NCBI RefSeq assembly: GCF_042651425.1
Contig: NZ_JBHSCW010000003.1
Location: 62,001-126,000, forward strand
Origin: Fodinicurvata halophila
GTDB taxonomy: Bacteria; Pseudomonadota; Alphaproteobacteria; Kiloniellales; DSM-21159
Length of the DNA stretch: 64,000 nucleotides
Reading direction: 5' to 3'
The position numbers were made by a program, and so were the translations under genes. The notes beneath the pieces were generated by a model. That model was not told the origin of the DNA. It was given only the letters and a program-made list of their open reading frames with translations, and ran no database searches. The number at the start of each line of letters is the position of its first letter. Position 1 is the stretch's first letter. Positions 43,787 to 53,634 of the stretch are shown here, one piece after another.

Positions 43787-45370
43787 ATGCCCAAGATTCT
43801 CATCGCTGATAAACTCAGCCCGCTGGCTGTCGACATTTTTCGCCAGCGTGGGCTGGAAGCCGATGTGGTGACCGGCCTTTCCGAGGATGAACTGGTCGAA
43901 CGCATTGCAGACTATGACGGCCTGGCCGTCCGTTCGGCCACGAAGGCAACCGAACGCGTGCTCGAAGCCGGCGGCAAGGGGAACCTCAAGGTTGTCGGCC
44001 GTGCCGGTATCGGGGTGGACAACATCGATATCCCGGCGGCTACGGCCAATGGCGTCGTCGTCATGAACACGCCCTACGGCAATGCGGTCACCACTGCCGA
44101 GCATGCCGTTGCCATGATGTTCGCGCTGGCGCGCCAGATTCCCCAGGCCAACGAGTCCACACATGCCGGCAAGTGGGAAAAATCCAAGTTCATGGGGACG
44201 GAGCTGACCGGCAAGACCCTAGGGCTTATCGGGTGCGGCAACATAGGCACCATCGTCGCCGAGCGCGCCCAGGGACTGAAGATGCGGGTTATATCCTACG
44301 ACCCCTTCCTCTCTCTGGAGCGCGCCAAGGATCTGGGTATCGAGAAGGTCGAGCTGGATGACCTGCTGGCGCGCGCCGATTTCATCACGCTGCACGTTCC
44401 CCTGACCGAGCAGACGAAGGGCATCCTGGACGCCGAGGCCTTCGCCAAGTGCAAACAGGGTGTGCGCGTCGTCAATTGTGCCCGCGGCGGCCTGGTCGTC
44501 GAATCGGACCTGAAGGAGGCATTGGACTCCGGACAGGTGGCTGGCGCGGCCCTGGACGTCTTCGAGGAGGAACCCGCCAAGGAGAATTCGCTCTTCGGCC
44601 ATCCGAACCTGGTCTGCACGCCGCACCTGGGCGCCTCCACCAGCGAGGCGCAGGAGAAGGTGGCCCTGCAGGTCGCCGAACAGATGTCGGACTATATCCT
44701 GACCGGGGCGGTCACCAACGCCATCAACATGCCCTCGCTCAGCGCCGAGGACGCCAAGCACCTGGGCCCCTACATGTCCTTGGCCGAACAGCTGGGCTCT
44801 TTTGCCGGTCAGTTGACGCGCACCGGCCTGCAGTCGGTCAGGATCGAGTACGAGGGGCATGTGGCGGGCCTGAATTGCCGTCCGCTGACCCAGGCCGTCC
44901 TGGTTGGTATCCTCCAGCCCATGCTGGACTCCGTGAACATGGTGAATGCACCGATCATGGCGCGCCAGCGCGACGTCGATGTGGCCGAGGTGAAATACGA
45001 ACGGGACTGCGACTACCAGACCCTGATCCGGGTGACGGTGGAGACCGAGAACCAGGAGCGATCGGTGGCCGGCACGCTGTTCGGCGGGAGCAAGCCGCGT
45101 CTGGTCGAGATCAAGGGAATCCAGGTGGAGGCTCAGCTCGGTAAGCACATGCTCTACATCACGAACCAGGACAAGCCCGGCGTGATCGGCGCACTGGGGC
45201 GCATCCTGTCCGAGTCCGGACTGAATATCGCCACTTTCCACCTGGGTCGGACCGAGTCCGGGGGCGATGCCATCTGTCTTCTGGAACTCGATGGCGACGT
45301 ACCAGCGCCAGTGCTCAAGGAGATCCGGGACCTGCCGCAGGTGCTGCGTGCGGAGCCCCTGCGCTTCTGA
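43787..45370 (+). CDS. serA: D-3-phosphoglycerate dehydrogenase SerA
   Basis: First step of serine synthesis. The 527-residue protein is the long type: catalytic and NAD domains (VVGRAGIGVDNIDIPAA, GKTLGLIGCGNIGTIVAER at about 142-160, the Arg in NCARGG and His in TPHLGAST), then an allosteric ASB domain and a C-terminal ACT domain (MLYITNQDKPGVIGALG, about 450) for serine feedback. It follows serC by 73 bases. Confidence 0.97.
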   Translation: MPKILIADKLSPLAVDIFRQRGLEADVVTGLSEDELVERIADYDGLAVRSATKATERVLEAGGKGNLKVVGRAGIGVDNIDIPAATANGVVVMNTPYGNAVTTAEHAVAMMFALARQIPQANESTHAGKWEKSKFMGTELTGKTLGLIGCGNIGTIVAERAQGLKMRVISYDPFLSLERAKDLGIEKVELDDLLARADFITLHVPLTEQTKGILDAEAFAKCKQGVRVVNCARGGLVVESDLKEALDSGQVAGAALDVFEEEPAKENSLFGHPNLVCTPHLGASTSEAQEKVALQVAEQMSDYILTGAVTNAINMPSLSAEDAKHLGPYMSLAEQLGSFAGQLTRTGLQSVRIEYEGHVAGLNCRPLTQAVLVGILQPMLDSVNMVNAPIMARQRDVDVAEVKYERDCDYQTLIRVTVETENQERSVAGTLFGGSKPRLVEIKGIQVEAQLGKHMLYITNQDKPGVIGALGRILSESGLNIATFHLGRTESGGDAICLLELDGDVPAPVLKEIRDLPQVLRAEPLRF

Positions 45371-45460
45371 GCTGGGGACGAGTTACACCCTGACAACCTG
45401 AAAAAACACTGGAGTAGAGCCGTTTCATGTGGGATCAATGCGCTCCCGATTGGACGGCCT

Positions 45461-45485
45461 GTGGTTGCGTCAGCAGTTGAACCAC
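45461..45485 (+). promoter_or_regulatory. Hairpin preceding the serA/hisZ spacer terminator
   Basis: GTGGTT (45461-45466) pairs with AACCAC (45480-45485) around a 13-base loop. It ends directly before the terminator stem that begins at 45486, so the two can stack or compete. It may be part of a leader RNA for hisZ-purA or just part of the serA 3' end. Confidence 0.45.
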
Positions 45486-45520
45486 CGGTCGCACCCCCGC
45501 AGGGTGTGGCCGGGGTTTTT
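45486..45520 (+). terminator. Intrinsic terminator or attenuator between serA and hisZ
   Basis: An 11-bp stem with G-U pairs: CGGTCGCACCC (45486-45496) with GGGTGTGGCCG (45502-45512), followed by GGG and five T (45516-45520). It lies 115 bases after the serA stop and 81 before the hisZ start, so it either ends the serA transcript or attenuates hisZ-purA. Confidence 0.75.
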
Positions 45521-45601
45521 GCTGTGCGACACCCGGCGGGCCGGATGTCGTGGACGGGACGCCTTTTCTGTCCGGCAACAGCCGAAAGGATGGATGGTTA
45601 C

Positions 45602-46768
45602 ATGCACTCCGGGGACCCTAACGGTGCACGACAGGCCCTTTTGCCCGCTGGTCTGCAGGATGTTCTCTATCCCGATGCGGCGCATGAAGCGGCCATTGTC
45701 GAGAAGCTGATCCGGCATGTCAGCCGTTTCGGATACGCACGGGTGAAACCGCCCCTTATCGAGTTCGAGGATAGCCTTCTGGCAGGGCCCGGCGGTCAGG
45801 TTTCCGAACAGACCTTTCGGCTCATGGATCCCATCAGCCAGCGCATGATGGGCCTGCGTGCGGACATGACGCCCCAGGTGGCCCGGGTTGCCGTCTCTCG
45901 CCTGGCGCAGGAGCCGCGACCCCTGCGGCTCTGCTATGCCGGGGAGGTCCTGCGCGTGCGTGGCAGCCAGCTGCGTCCCGAGCGGCAGTTTACCCAGGTC
46001 GGTGTGGAACTGATTGGAACCGCTTCACGCCGGGCCGATGCCGAGGCGGTTTTCCTGGCGTCCGATGCGCTTCTGTCCGTCGGGGTGGAAGGTCTTTCAG
46101 TTGATCTTGCCTTGCCCACGCTTGTCGGGCGCCTCTTCGAGGTCCTGGGACTGTCGGAACAGGAGCGCCAGGAGCTGCGGGCCGCCCTCGACAGAAAGGA
46201 TGCTGCCGCCGTGCAGCAGGCGGCAGGCCGACATGCGGACCTGTTCGACGGCCTTCTGCGCGCCTCGGGACTGGCCGATGAGGCCCTGGAAAGGCTCATG
46301 GCGCTTCCGCTGCCCGAATCTGTTCTGGGCGAGATCGAGCGCCTCTCCGAAGTGATCGGCGAGGTGCGGCGCATGAATCCCGAACTCGTCCTGACGGTGG
46401 ATTGTGTCGATCACCGGGGGTTCGAGTACCAGACAGGCCTGTCGTTCACGCTCTTTGCCTCGGGCGTACGGGGCGAGCTTGGTCGCGGGGGCCGTTATGA
46501 CGCTCCACGCGGCGAGGCCGAAGGCGAGCCAGCCATCGGTTTCACGCTTTTCATGGACAGCGTACTGCGTGCGTTGCCGATCCCTTCCGAGGGACGGCGA
46601 ATCTACTTGCCGAGCGACAGCGACGGAGCCTTTGCCAACGCGCTCAGGGCCGTTGGCTGGATCACGGTGACGGCGCTCGATGAGAGCGCCGATGTGTACA
46701 GCGAGGCGCGGCGCCTGAAATGCACGCATCTGCTGGTGGCTGACAGGATCGAGGAAGTGGAGGACTAG
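45602..46768 (+). CDS. hisZ: ATP phosphoribosyltransferase regulatory subunit HisZ
   Basis: A 388-residue HisRS-like protein without tRNA charging, partner of short-form HisG in the first histidine step. It has the class II synthetase core: LPAGLQDVLYPDAAHE, RLMDPISQRMMGLRADMTPQ (motif 2-like) and RELGRGGRYDAP-type text (VRGELGRGGRYDAP, motif 3 region). It lacks the anticodon-binding domain of HisRS. ATG 45602 follows AAAGGATGG at about 45586-45594. It is seven bases before purA. Confidence 0.9.
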   Translation: MHSGDPNGARQALLPAGLQDVLYPDAAHEAAIVEKLIRHVSRFGYARVKPPLIEFEDSLLAGPGGQVSEQTFRLMDPISQRMMGLRADMTPQVARVAVSRLAQEPRPLRLCYAGEVLRVRGSQLRPERQFTQVGVELIGTASRRADAEAVFLASDALLSVGVEGLSVDLALPTLVGRLFEVLGLSEQERQELRAALDRKDAAAVQQAAGRHADLFDGLLRASGLADEALERLMALPLPESVLGEIERLSEVIGEVRRMNPELVLTVDCVDHRGFEYQTGLSFTLFASGVRGELGRGGRYDAPRGEAEGEPAIGFTLFMDSVLRALPIPSEGRRIYLPSDSDGAFANALRAVGWITVTALDESADVYSEARRLKCTHLLVADRIEEVED

Positions 46769-46774
46769 AGTTTC

Positions 46775-48067
<1,293 letters not shown>

Positions 48068-48169
48068 AGGTCGAGGGGAAGGGTAAACCCGGACCGCCGT
48101 TAACGCTTCGTTATCTCTATTCCGGTAAGCAGGGAGGACTCGTGACGAGCCTTCCCAACCCCTGACAGC

Positions 48170-48185
48170 GGTTATAACCGGTTAT
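48170..48185. promoter_or_regulatory. Overlapping palindromes at the pseudokinase start
   Basis: GGTTATAACC (48170-48179) and ATAACCGGTTAT (48174-48185) are both perfect palindromes that share six bases and run into the ATG at 48184. No purine-rich ribosome site is visible. An operator here would block transcription start or, as RNA, the initiation codon. Confidence 0.5.
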
Positions 48186-50265
48186 GAGCGAGGCAACTGC
48201 CAGAACGCGCAAGGAAAAGACCCCTTCTGCCGAAGCGGCTTGGGGGACTCGAGCTGCGCCGGTGGCCTTGGGCAAGAACTGGGAGATCGATCCCCGCCAG
48301 CCACTGCCGCATCTGAATCAGCCGCACGCGCGGGCCTTCGCCGCCAAGGACAAGCGATTTCTCAGTTCCGGCAAGGGAGACAGCTATTACGCGCTGGTCT
48401 GCGAGGAATTCCTCTCTCCCCGGCTGGACCCGTTGCGTCTGCTCAAGGGCGAGGACCTGGACTACCTCATGCAGCCGGTTACCTTCGGGCTGGTGGAGTG
48501 GGGCAATCAGGAAGGCCAGCACCGGCCGGCGGTGATTTTCGGAGTGCCCGGTGGTCCGCGTATCCAGGAAGCCCCGGATGCAACCTTCAAGCCCTTCAGC
48601 GAGGATTCCCTTGTCCGCAAGGTCGTGCAGCCGATGGTGCCGCTGCTGGAGCGGATGGCCGAACGTGGGATCACGCATCGCTCGATCCGGGCAAGCAATC
48701 TGTTCTGGCGCGACGCTGCCCAGAACAGCGTCCTGCTGGGCGAGTGCACAACGGCACCCCCCGGGTTGGACCAGCCGGATGTATATGAGACGATAGAGGG
48801 GATCCTGGCCCGGCCGTCGGGACGTGGCCCCGGCACCTTGGGTGACGATCTCTATGCCTTTGGAATCATGCTGGTTTTCCTGCTGAACGGAAAGAACCCG
48901 GTGCAGGGCATGACTCGGCAGGCGATGGTCGAATCCAAGATCTCCCAGGGGACCTATGCCACGGTGGTCCGGAACCTGCGCACTTCCCTGCCGATCATGG
49001 AGCTCCTGCGCGGCCTGCTGTGCGACGACCCGCGGGAACGCTGGGTGCTGGAGAATCTTTCGATCTGGGCCAATGGCCGCCATCTCAGTCCCAAGCAGCC
49101 CAGCCTGCCGCATCGCGGCGCGCGCCCATTTATCTATAGGGAGACCAAGTACTGGAACCTCCGGTCGCTCAGTGCGGCGATCGGCCAGGACTGGACTGCG
49201 GCCCAGACAGAAGTGGATGCCCAGGAAATCGCCGTGTGGATACGCCGCAGCCTGGGGGACGAGACTCTTTCGGAAAAGCTGCTCGAGACCACCGGGCAGG
49301 CCAAGAAGGGGGCCTTCGGGGGAGGCTCGGAGGCACTGTCCGATCGCGCCTTGAGTCGATTGTTGATGGTCATGGACCCGGCTGCACCGATCCGATACCG
49401 CGAGCTCTCGCTGGAGCCCGATGGACTGCCCCAGGCTCTGGCCATCGACTTCGAGACACCCGGGTTCCAGGAACTGATCACTGAACTGATAATGCGGCGT
49501 TTGCCGCAGAGCTGGTTGGAGGTGCAGCCGCACGCTCTGGCAGAGCACAACGCACTGCAACGAACCTTCGAGGACCTTTACAACTACATCTCACGCCCCC
49601 AGCAGGGCTATGGCATCGAGCGCTGTCTCTATCAGTTCAATCCGGGCTGGCCCTGTCTCAGCTCGTTGGTGCGCGAGGCCTACGTCACGGATGTCCGGCG
49701 CCTGCTGCCGGCGCTCGAAGCGCGGGCCGCCGGCGCCCAGGAGGTCGAGCCGATGGACCGCCACATTGCGGCCTTTGCCTGCTCCCAGCTTGGAGACATT
49801 CCCGATCGCACGATCCTGGCTCTGGGGGACACCAGCAGCGAAGCGGCCCGCATCAGCGGCGTGGTGCTGTTTCTGGCTGAGGTGGCACAGAGGACCGAGA
49901 ACCACCACCTGCCGAAACTGGCCACCTGGCTGGCGTCTTACCTCAAGCCCTTCGTGGACTCCTTTCACAGCCGGCAGCTGCGCGACGAACTTCAGCGCGC
50001 CATTGATTCGGCAGTGAAGGCGGGCAGCCTTCCGGACTTGGCCCGTGCGGTGGGCAACCATGAGCGGCGGGAGAAGGATGAGCGCGGGTTTGATTTCGCT
50101 CGCCGTGAGTACCAGGCCCTGGAGCGCGAGTGCCAGGCTCTGGAAGGCGGCAAGCTGACCGACAATGTCTTCGTCTCGGCGCGGGCGCGGTCCGCGTCAG
50201 CCGTGGTTGCGGGCCTGGCCTCCGGTGTCGGCCTGCTGTTCATGACCCTATTGCATGTGACCTGA
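48184..50265 (+). CDS. Tail-anchored Ser/Thr pseudokinase-like protein
   Basis: A 693-residue protein whose residues about 60-310 follow the protein-kinase C-lobe pattern: HRSIRASNLFW (165-175) at the HRDLKPxN loop, LLGECTT (184-190) at the DFG position, and LGDDLYAFGIMLVFLLNGKNP (219-239) as the helix-F region. The catalytic Asp is Ser167 and the DFG Asp is absent, so phosphotransfer is unlikely. Residues 310-640 are a helical domain of unknown type. A charged linker leads to one C-terminal membrane span (AVVAGLASGVGLLFMTLLHV), putting the bulk in the cytoplasm. The next gene encodes a membrane protein. Confidence 0.75.
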   Translation: MSEATARTRKEKTPSAEAAWGTRAAPVALGKNWEIDPRQPLPHLNQPHARAFAAKDKRFLSSGKGDSYYALVCEEFLSPRLDPLRLLKGEDLDYLMQPVTFGLVEWGNQEGQHRPAVIFGVPGGPRIQEAPDATFKPFSEDSLVRKVVQPMVPLLERMAERGITHRSIRASNLFWRDAAQNSVLLGECTTAPPGLDQPDVYETIEGILARPSGRGPGTLGDDLYAFGIMLVFLLNGKNPVQGMTRQAMVESKISQGTYATVVRNLRTSLPIMELLRGLLCDDPRERWVLENLSIWANGRHLSPKQPSLPHRGARPFIYRETKYWNLRSLSAAIGQDWTAAQTEVDAQEIAVWIRRSLGDETLSEKLLETTGQAKKGAFGGGSEALSDRALSRLLMVMDPAAPIRYRELSLEPDGLPQALAIDFETPGFQELITELIMRRLPQSWLEVQPHALAEHNALQRTFEDLYNYISRPQQGYGIERCLYQFNPGWPCLSSLVREAYVTDVRRLLPALEARAAGAQEVEPMDRHIAAFACSQLGDIPDRTILALGDTSSEAARISGVVLFLAEVAQRTENHHLPKLATWLASYLKPFVDSFHSRQLRDELQRAIDSAVKAGSLPDLARAVGNHERREKDERGFDFARREYQALERECQALEGGKLTDNVFVSARARSASAVVAGLASGVGLLFMTLLHVT

Positions 50266-50278
50266 GGACTTGCCAACG

Positions 50279-50827
50279 ATGGCTGCGCGCACGAACAAGG
50301 CAACCGCGGACAGGCTCGCATCCCCCCAGGGACAGGGCCGGAAAGACAAGGGGGGTATCAGCTGGATGCGGATATCCGCCGGCGTAATGCTGGGCATTCC
50401 GGCGCTTGTCATCCTTTTCCCGACCTTCATCGTGCTCTGTGTCACCATGCTGCCCAGCCTGGTGGCCTTCATTGCCGATCGCCAGCCGGACCGGCACACT
50501 GCCATGACGGTTTCCCTGCTGAATTTCTGCGGCGCCCTTCCGGCCCTGGTGAAACTCTGGGCCATGGGGCAAAGCCTGTCGGCAGCCGTGATACTGATCA
50601 GCGACCTGATGGTCTGGCTGACCGCTTACGGGGCCGCAGCCACCGGCTGGTTGATCCTCATGCTGGCAATGCCGCTGTGCTTCACCTATTACAGCTTGCT
50701 CACCCAGTCGCGCCTGAAGCAATACCGCCAGCGCCAGGAAAAGCTGGTTCAGGAATGGGGGCAGGATGTCACCGGCCTGACCGTCACCGATGAGGATCCG
50801 GACAAGAAAACGGCGGGCCGAAGCTGA
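50279..50827 (+). CDS. Hypothetical membrane protein paired with the pseudokinase
   Basis: A 182-residue protein with a basic N-terminus (about 1-28) and three or four membrane segments (about 30-55, 75-95, 100-125, 128-150), then a charged tail (SRLKQYRQRQEKLVQEWGQD). Not recognised. ATG 50279 follows GAGGA by about ten bases; a TTG at 50270 is an alternative. It begins 13 bases after the pseudokinase stop, so the two probably form one complex. Confidence 0.7.
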   Translation: MAARTNKATADRLASPQGQGRKDKGGISWMRISAGVMLGIPALVILFPTFIVLCVTMLPSLVAFIADRQPDRHTAMTVSLLNFCGALPALVKLWAMGQSLSAAVILISDLMVWLTAYGAAATGWLILMLAMPLCFTYYSLLTQSRLKQYRQRQEKLVQEWGQDVTGLTVTDEDPDKKTAGRS

Positions 50828-50844
50828 CGCTCCGCCCCGCCGTT
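50809..50844 (-). terminator. rpoH terminator
   Basis: A 9-bp stem: AACGGCGGG (50809-50817) with CCCGCCGTT (50836-50844), written on the plus strand. Read on the minus strand it is followed by TTTTCTTG, the expected U tract. It lies 33 bases beyond the rpoH stop and overlaps the last codons of the plus-strand membrane-protein gene. Confidence 0.75.
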
Positions 50845-50876
50845 GATCTGGCAATGCGCCTTGGCTGTCAGAGGCT

Positions 50877-51773
50877 TCAGTTTGCCGCGAGTTTCTCGTC
50901 GAGGGCCGCGTTCTTGATCGACTTCTGCAGCTTCTCGAAGGCGCGAACCTCGATCTGGCGCACACGTTCGCGACTGATGCCATACTCCTGGCTCAGTTCC
51001 TCGAGGGTGGTGGGGTCTTCCTTCAGGCGGCGTTCCTGCAGGATATGCTTCTCGCGATCGTTCAGGTGGTCCATGGCACCGGCCAGAAGCTGACGGCGCT
51101 TGTCCATCTCCTGCTGCTCGCCGAGGATGGTCTCTTGGTCTTCCGTTTCATCCGTCAGCCAGTCCTGCCATTCGCCCTCGCCATCGACGCGCAGCGGCGC
51201 GTTCAGCGAGTGGTCCGGACTGGCCAGGCGCCGGTTCATGTTGACGACGTCCTGTTCGGGCACGCTGAGCTTCTCGGAGATGTGCGAGACCTGGTCGGGG
51301 TTCATGTCCCCGTCCTCGATCGCCTGCATCTGCCCCTTGAGCTTGCGCAGGTTGAAGAACAGCTTCTTCTGCGCAGCGGTCGTGCCCATCTTCACCAGCG
51401 ACCAGGAATGCAGGATGTACTCCTGGATGGCGGCGCGAATCCACCACATGGCATAGGTGGCCAGGCGGAAGCCGCGTTCCGGATCGAAGCGCTTGACCGC
51501 CTGCATCATTCCGACGTTGCCCTCGGAGATCAGCTCCGAAATCGGCAGGCCATAGCCACGATAGCCCATGGCAATTTTAGCCACCAGCCGAAGGTGGCTG
51601 GTCACCAGCTTGTGGGCGGCTTCCGTATCTTCGCGATCCTGCCAGCGCTTGGCCAGCATGTATTCCTCGTCCGCATCCAGCATGGGGAACTTGCGGATTT
51701 CCTGCAAATAGCGCGTCAGATTGCTGTCGCTCGTCAGTGCGGGCAACTTGGAAGCAGATGGTAAACCTGTCAT
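50877..51773 (-). CDS. rpoH: Heat-shock sigma factor RpoH (sigma-32)
   Basis: A 298-residue sigma-70-family factor. Region 2 has KLVTSHLRLVAKIAMGYRGY and the core-binding/-10 helix RLATYAMWWIRAAIQEYIL. The RpoH box AAQKKLFFNLRKLKGQM (about 130-146) is diagnostic, and region 4 ends the protein (TLEELSQEYGISRERVRQIE). ATG 51773 fits the conserved N-terminus; a longer reading at 51827 adds unrelated residues. It lies downstream of rluD. FtsH, encoded in the same window, is the usual protease for this factor. Confidence 0.96.
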   Translation of the reverse strand: MTGLPSASKLPALTSDSNLTRYLQEIRKFPMLDADEEYMLAKRWQDREDTEAAHKLVTSHLRLVAKIAMGYRGYGLPISELISEGNVGMMQAVKRFDPERGFRLATYAMWWIRAAIQEYILHSWSLVKMGTTAAQKKLFFNLRKLKGQMQAIEDGDMNPDQVSHISEKLSVPEQDVVNMNRRLASPDHSLNAPLRVDGEGEWQDWLTDETEDQETILGEQQEMDKRRQLLAGAMDHLNDREKHILQERRLKEDPTTLEELSQEYGISRERVRQIEVRAFEKLQKSIKNAALDEKLAAN

Positions 51774-51822
51774 CTCCACGACTCCTTTCCGGCCACTTCT
51801 CTGTGTAACAGGCCGGCGTAAA

Positions 51823-51838
51823 ACCATACCAATATGGT
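51823..51838. repeat. Inverted repeat between rluD and rpoH
   Basis: ACCATA (51823-51828) and TATGGT (51833-51838) are perfect inverted arms around CCAA, about 50 bases upstream of the rpoH start. On the minus strand it is followed by TTTTAC, so it could be a weak rluD terminator or an operator in the rpoH promoter. Confidence 0.5.
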
Positions 51839-51848
51839 CATGATTATT

Positions 51849-52904
51849 TTATAAGCGTTCCAAACTCTTGATCAAGTTTTTTAGATCACAGGGCAGGTTT
51901 GTCGTAAATTCAACCCATTCTCCAGTGCTCGGGTGGGTGAACCCCAGGGATCTTGCATGCAGCGCCTGGCGTCCAAAGGTCTTCAGAGTTTCGGCCACCG
52001 CCTCGGGCAGCCGTTTGGCGATGGCGGGATGGCGGCGGCCATAGAGTGGGTCGCCCACCAGGGGGTGGCCGGCATGAGCCATGTGGACGCGGATCTGGTG
52101 CGTGCGCCCCGTGTCGAGGCGGCAGGCCAGCTGACTGACCGCCTCTCCGCCATAGCGATGGAGGGTCCGGTAACGGGTCCGGGCTGGCTTGCCGCCGTAG
52201 CGGACCACGGCCATCTTCTTGCGGTTGGCCGGGCTGCGCCCGATGTTGCCGTCAATCTCTCCCTCCAGCGGTTTCAAGCCGCCCCAGGCCAGGGCAATGT
52301 AGTCACGCGAGATCTCGCGCCCGGAAAATTGCTGCACGAGGGCCGTATAGGCGGCCTCGCTCTTGGCCGTGACCATGACTCCGCTCGTGTCCTTGTCCAG
52401 CCGGTGCACGAGGCCGCAACGCTCGGTGCCGCCCACCGCCAGCAACTCGCTGCCGCAATGAGCCAGCAGGGCATTGACCAGGGTATGGTCCGGATTTCCC
52501 GCAGCCGGATGGACCACCAGGCCCGCCGGTTTGTTCAGTACCAGCACCTCTTCGTCTTCGTGCAGGATCTCGAGATCCAGGGGCTGGGCCTCTGGTATCT
52601 GCTCTACAGTCTCGGGAATCTCTATGGCGAAAGTTTGGCCGGATTTGACCCGCAGGGAGGGGTTCACTATCGTTTGTGCGCCTTCCCGCACGGCCCCTTT
52701 TGAAATGAGGGTCTGCAGGCGGTTGCGCGAGAGATCGGTCAATTTCCGGGCGAGCAGGCGATCCAGCCGCTGACCCCCGTCTTCAGGCTGGACCGTGATC
52801 TCGCAATGTCCGGCCGCTGGGGGAAAGGCAGGCTGGGCTTCTTCGCTCAGCGTCTCCTTGCTGTCCGGTTCTGTGTGCTGGTGAGATCGACGGGGCACGG
52901 GCAA
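51849..52904 (-). CDS. rluD: RluA-family 23S rRNA pseudouridine synthase (RluD-like)
   Basis: A 351-residue enzyme with an N-terminal S4 RNA-binding domain (QRLDRLLARKLTDLSRNRLQ, about 43-62) and a catalytic domain with the active-site motif HRLDKDTSGVMVTAK (Asp about 168). RluD makes three pseudouridines in helix 69 of 23S rRNA. The first 35 residues are variable and acidic, so the true start could be internal. It precedes rpoH by 75 bases and is divergent from the DUF6476-like gene. Confidence 0.88.
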   Translation of the reverse strand: MPVPRRSHQHTEPDSKETLSEEAQPAFPPAAGHCEITVQPEDGGQRLDRLLARKLTDLSRNRLQTLISKGAVREGAQTIVNPSLRVKSGQTFAIEIPETVEQIPEAQPLDLEILHEDEEVLVLNKPAGLVVHPAAGNPDHTLVNALLAHCGSELLAVGGTERCGLVHRLDKDTSGVMVTAKSEAAYTALVQQFSGREISRDYIALAWGGLKPLEGEIDGNIGRSPANRKKMAVVRYGGKPARTRYRTLHRYGGEAVSQLACRLDTGRTHQIRVHMAHAGHPLVGDPLYGRRHPAIAKRLPEAVAETLKTFGRQALHARSLGFTHPSTGEWVEFTTNLPCDLKNLIKSLERL

Positions 52905-52971
52905 GCGGCTTTGATGGTTTCGCGTGACAGGAGGCAGTCACGCCCTCGATTATTCCGGAGAATATCTATTC

Positions 52972-53295
52972 ATGCACGCATTAAAGGCACTGGTGATCGG
53001 AATGGGTATCCTGATCATCATTGGTATGGGACTGGTGATCTGGGGCTTTGCGCGCCAGGCCACGCAACTGGCGGAGAAGAGCGAGAATGGCCCCTCCGCC
53101 GAAAGCCCTTTTTTCGAGACCAGCGTCAACTTGCCGGCGGGGTGCGAACTGGACAGTGTGAAGGGCGACGGGCAGGGCAGCCTGTTGCTTACGCTGCAGG
53201 GACGCGACGGGCCGCAGGCCGCCTGCCGCCAGATCATCCTGCTGGACACCGCCAGCGGCGAGGTGCGCGGGCGTATCCAGCTGGGCAGCGAATAG
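52972..53295 (+). CDS. Small membrane protein, DUF6476-like
   Basis: A 107-residue protein with one N-terminal membrane span (LVIGMGILIIIGMGLVIWGF, about 7-26) and a periplasmic beta-rich domain containing two Cys (LPAGCELDSVKGDGQGSLLL, AACRQIILLDTASGEVRG). ATG 52972 is chosen because the span begins immediately after it. Its place opposite rluD-rpoH is typical for alphaproteobacteria; the function is unknown. Confidence 0.8.
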   Translation: MHALKALVIGMGILIIIGMGLVIWGFARQATQLAEKSENGPSAESPFFETSVNLPAGCELDSVKGDGQGSLLLTLQGRDGPQAACRQIILLDTASGEVRGRIQLGSE

Positions 53296-53377
53296 CGGAA
53301 TTTTTGCCGAAACCTGTTTGAAAGCGGTTGCTGAGCCGGGCTGGATTCTGTATATCCTCGCTCCCGGCCTTGACTGC

Positions 53378-53453
53378 GTCCCCTTCGTCTAGAGGCCTAG
53401 GACACCGCCCTCTCACGGCGGCAACAGGGGTTCGAATCCCCTAGGGGACGCCA
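53378..53453 (+). tRNA. tRNA-Glu (anticodon CTC)
   Basis: A 76-base cloverleaf: acceptor arms GTCCCCT (53378-53384) and AGGGGAC (53443-53449), discriminator G, and encoded CCA (53451-53453). The anticodon stem CCGCC/GGCGG encloses loop CTCTCAC with CTC at 53412-53414, reading GAG. The T-loop is TTCGAAT. It borders the accessory-looking block 53635-57327. Confidence 0.96.
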
Positions 53454-53634
53454 ATCTTCTCTAAGGCGTTGATTCTACTGGAAAAAATAGGGCTCTTCCC
53501 TAGTAACGGTCCAACCTGTCAAGGCGGGCGCAGCTATGCCCTGGAAAGCTGCGGAAGTGCCTGGTGGTAGGCCGAGAATGCACGGCCTTTCCGCGCGCCC
53601 AAGTGAACCATATCCGCTGTCTTGTTTCCGAAGG

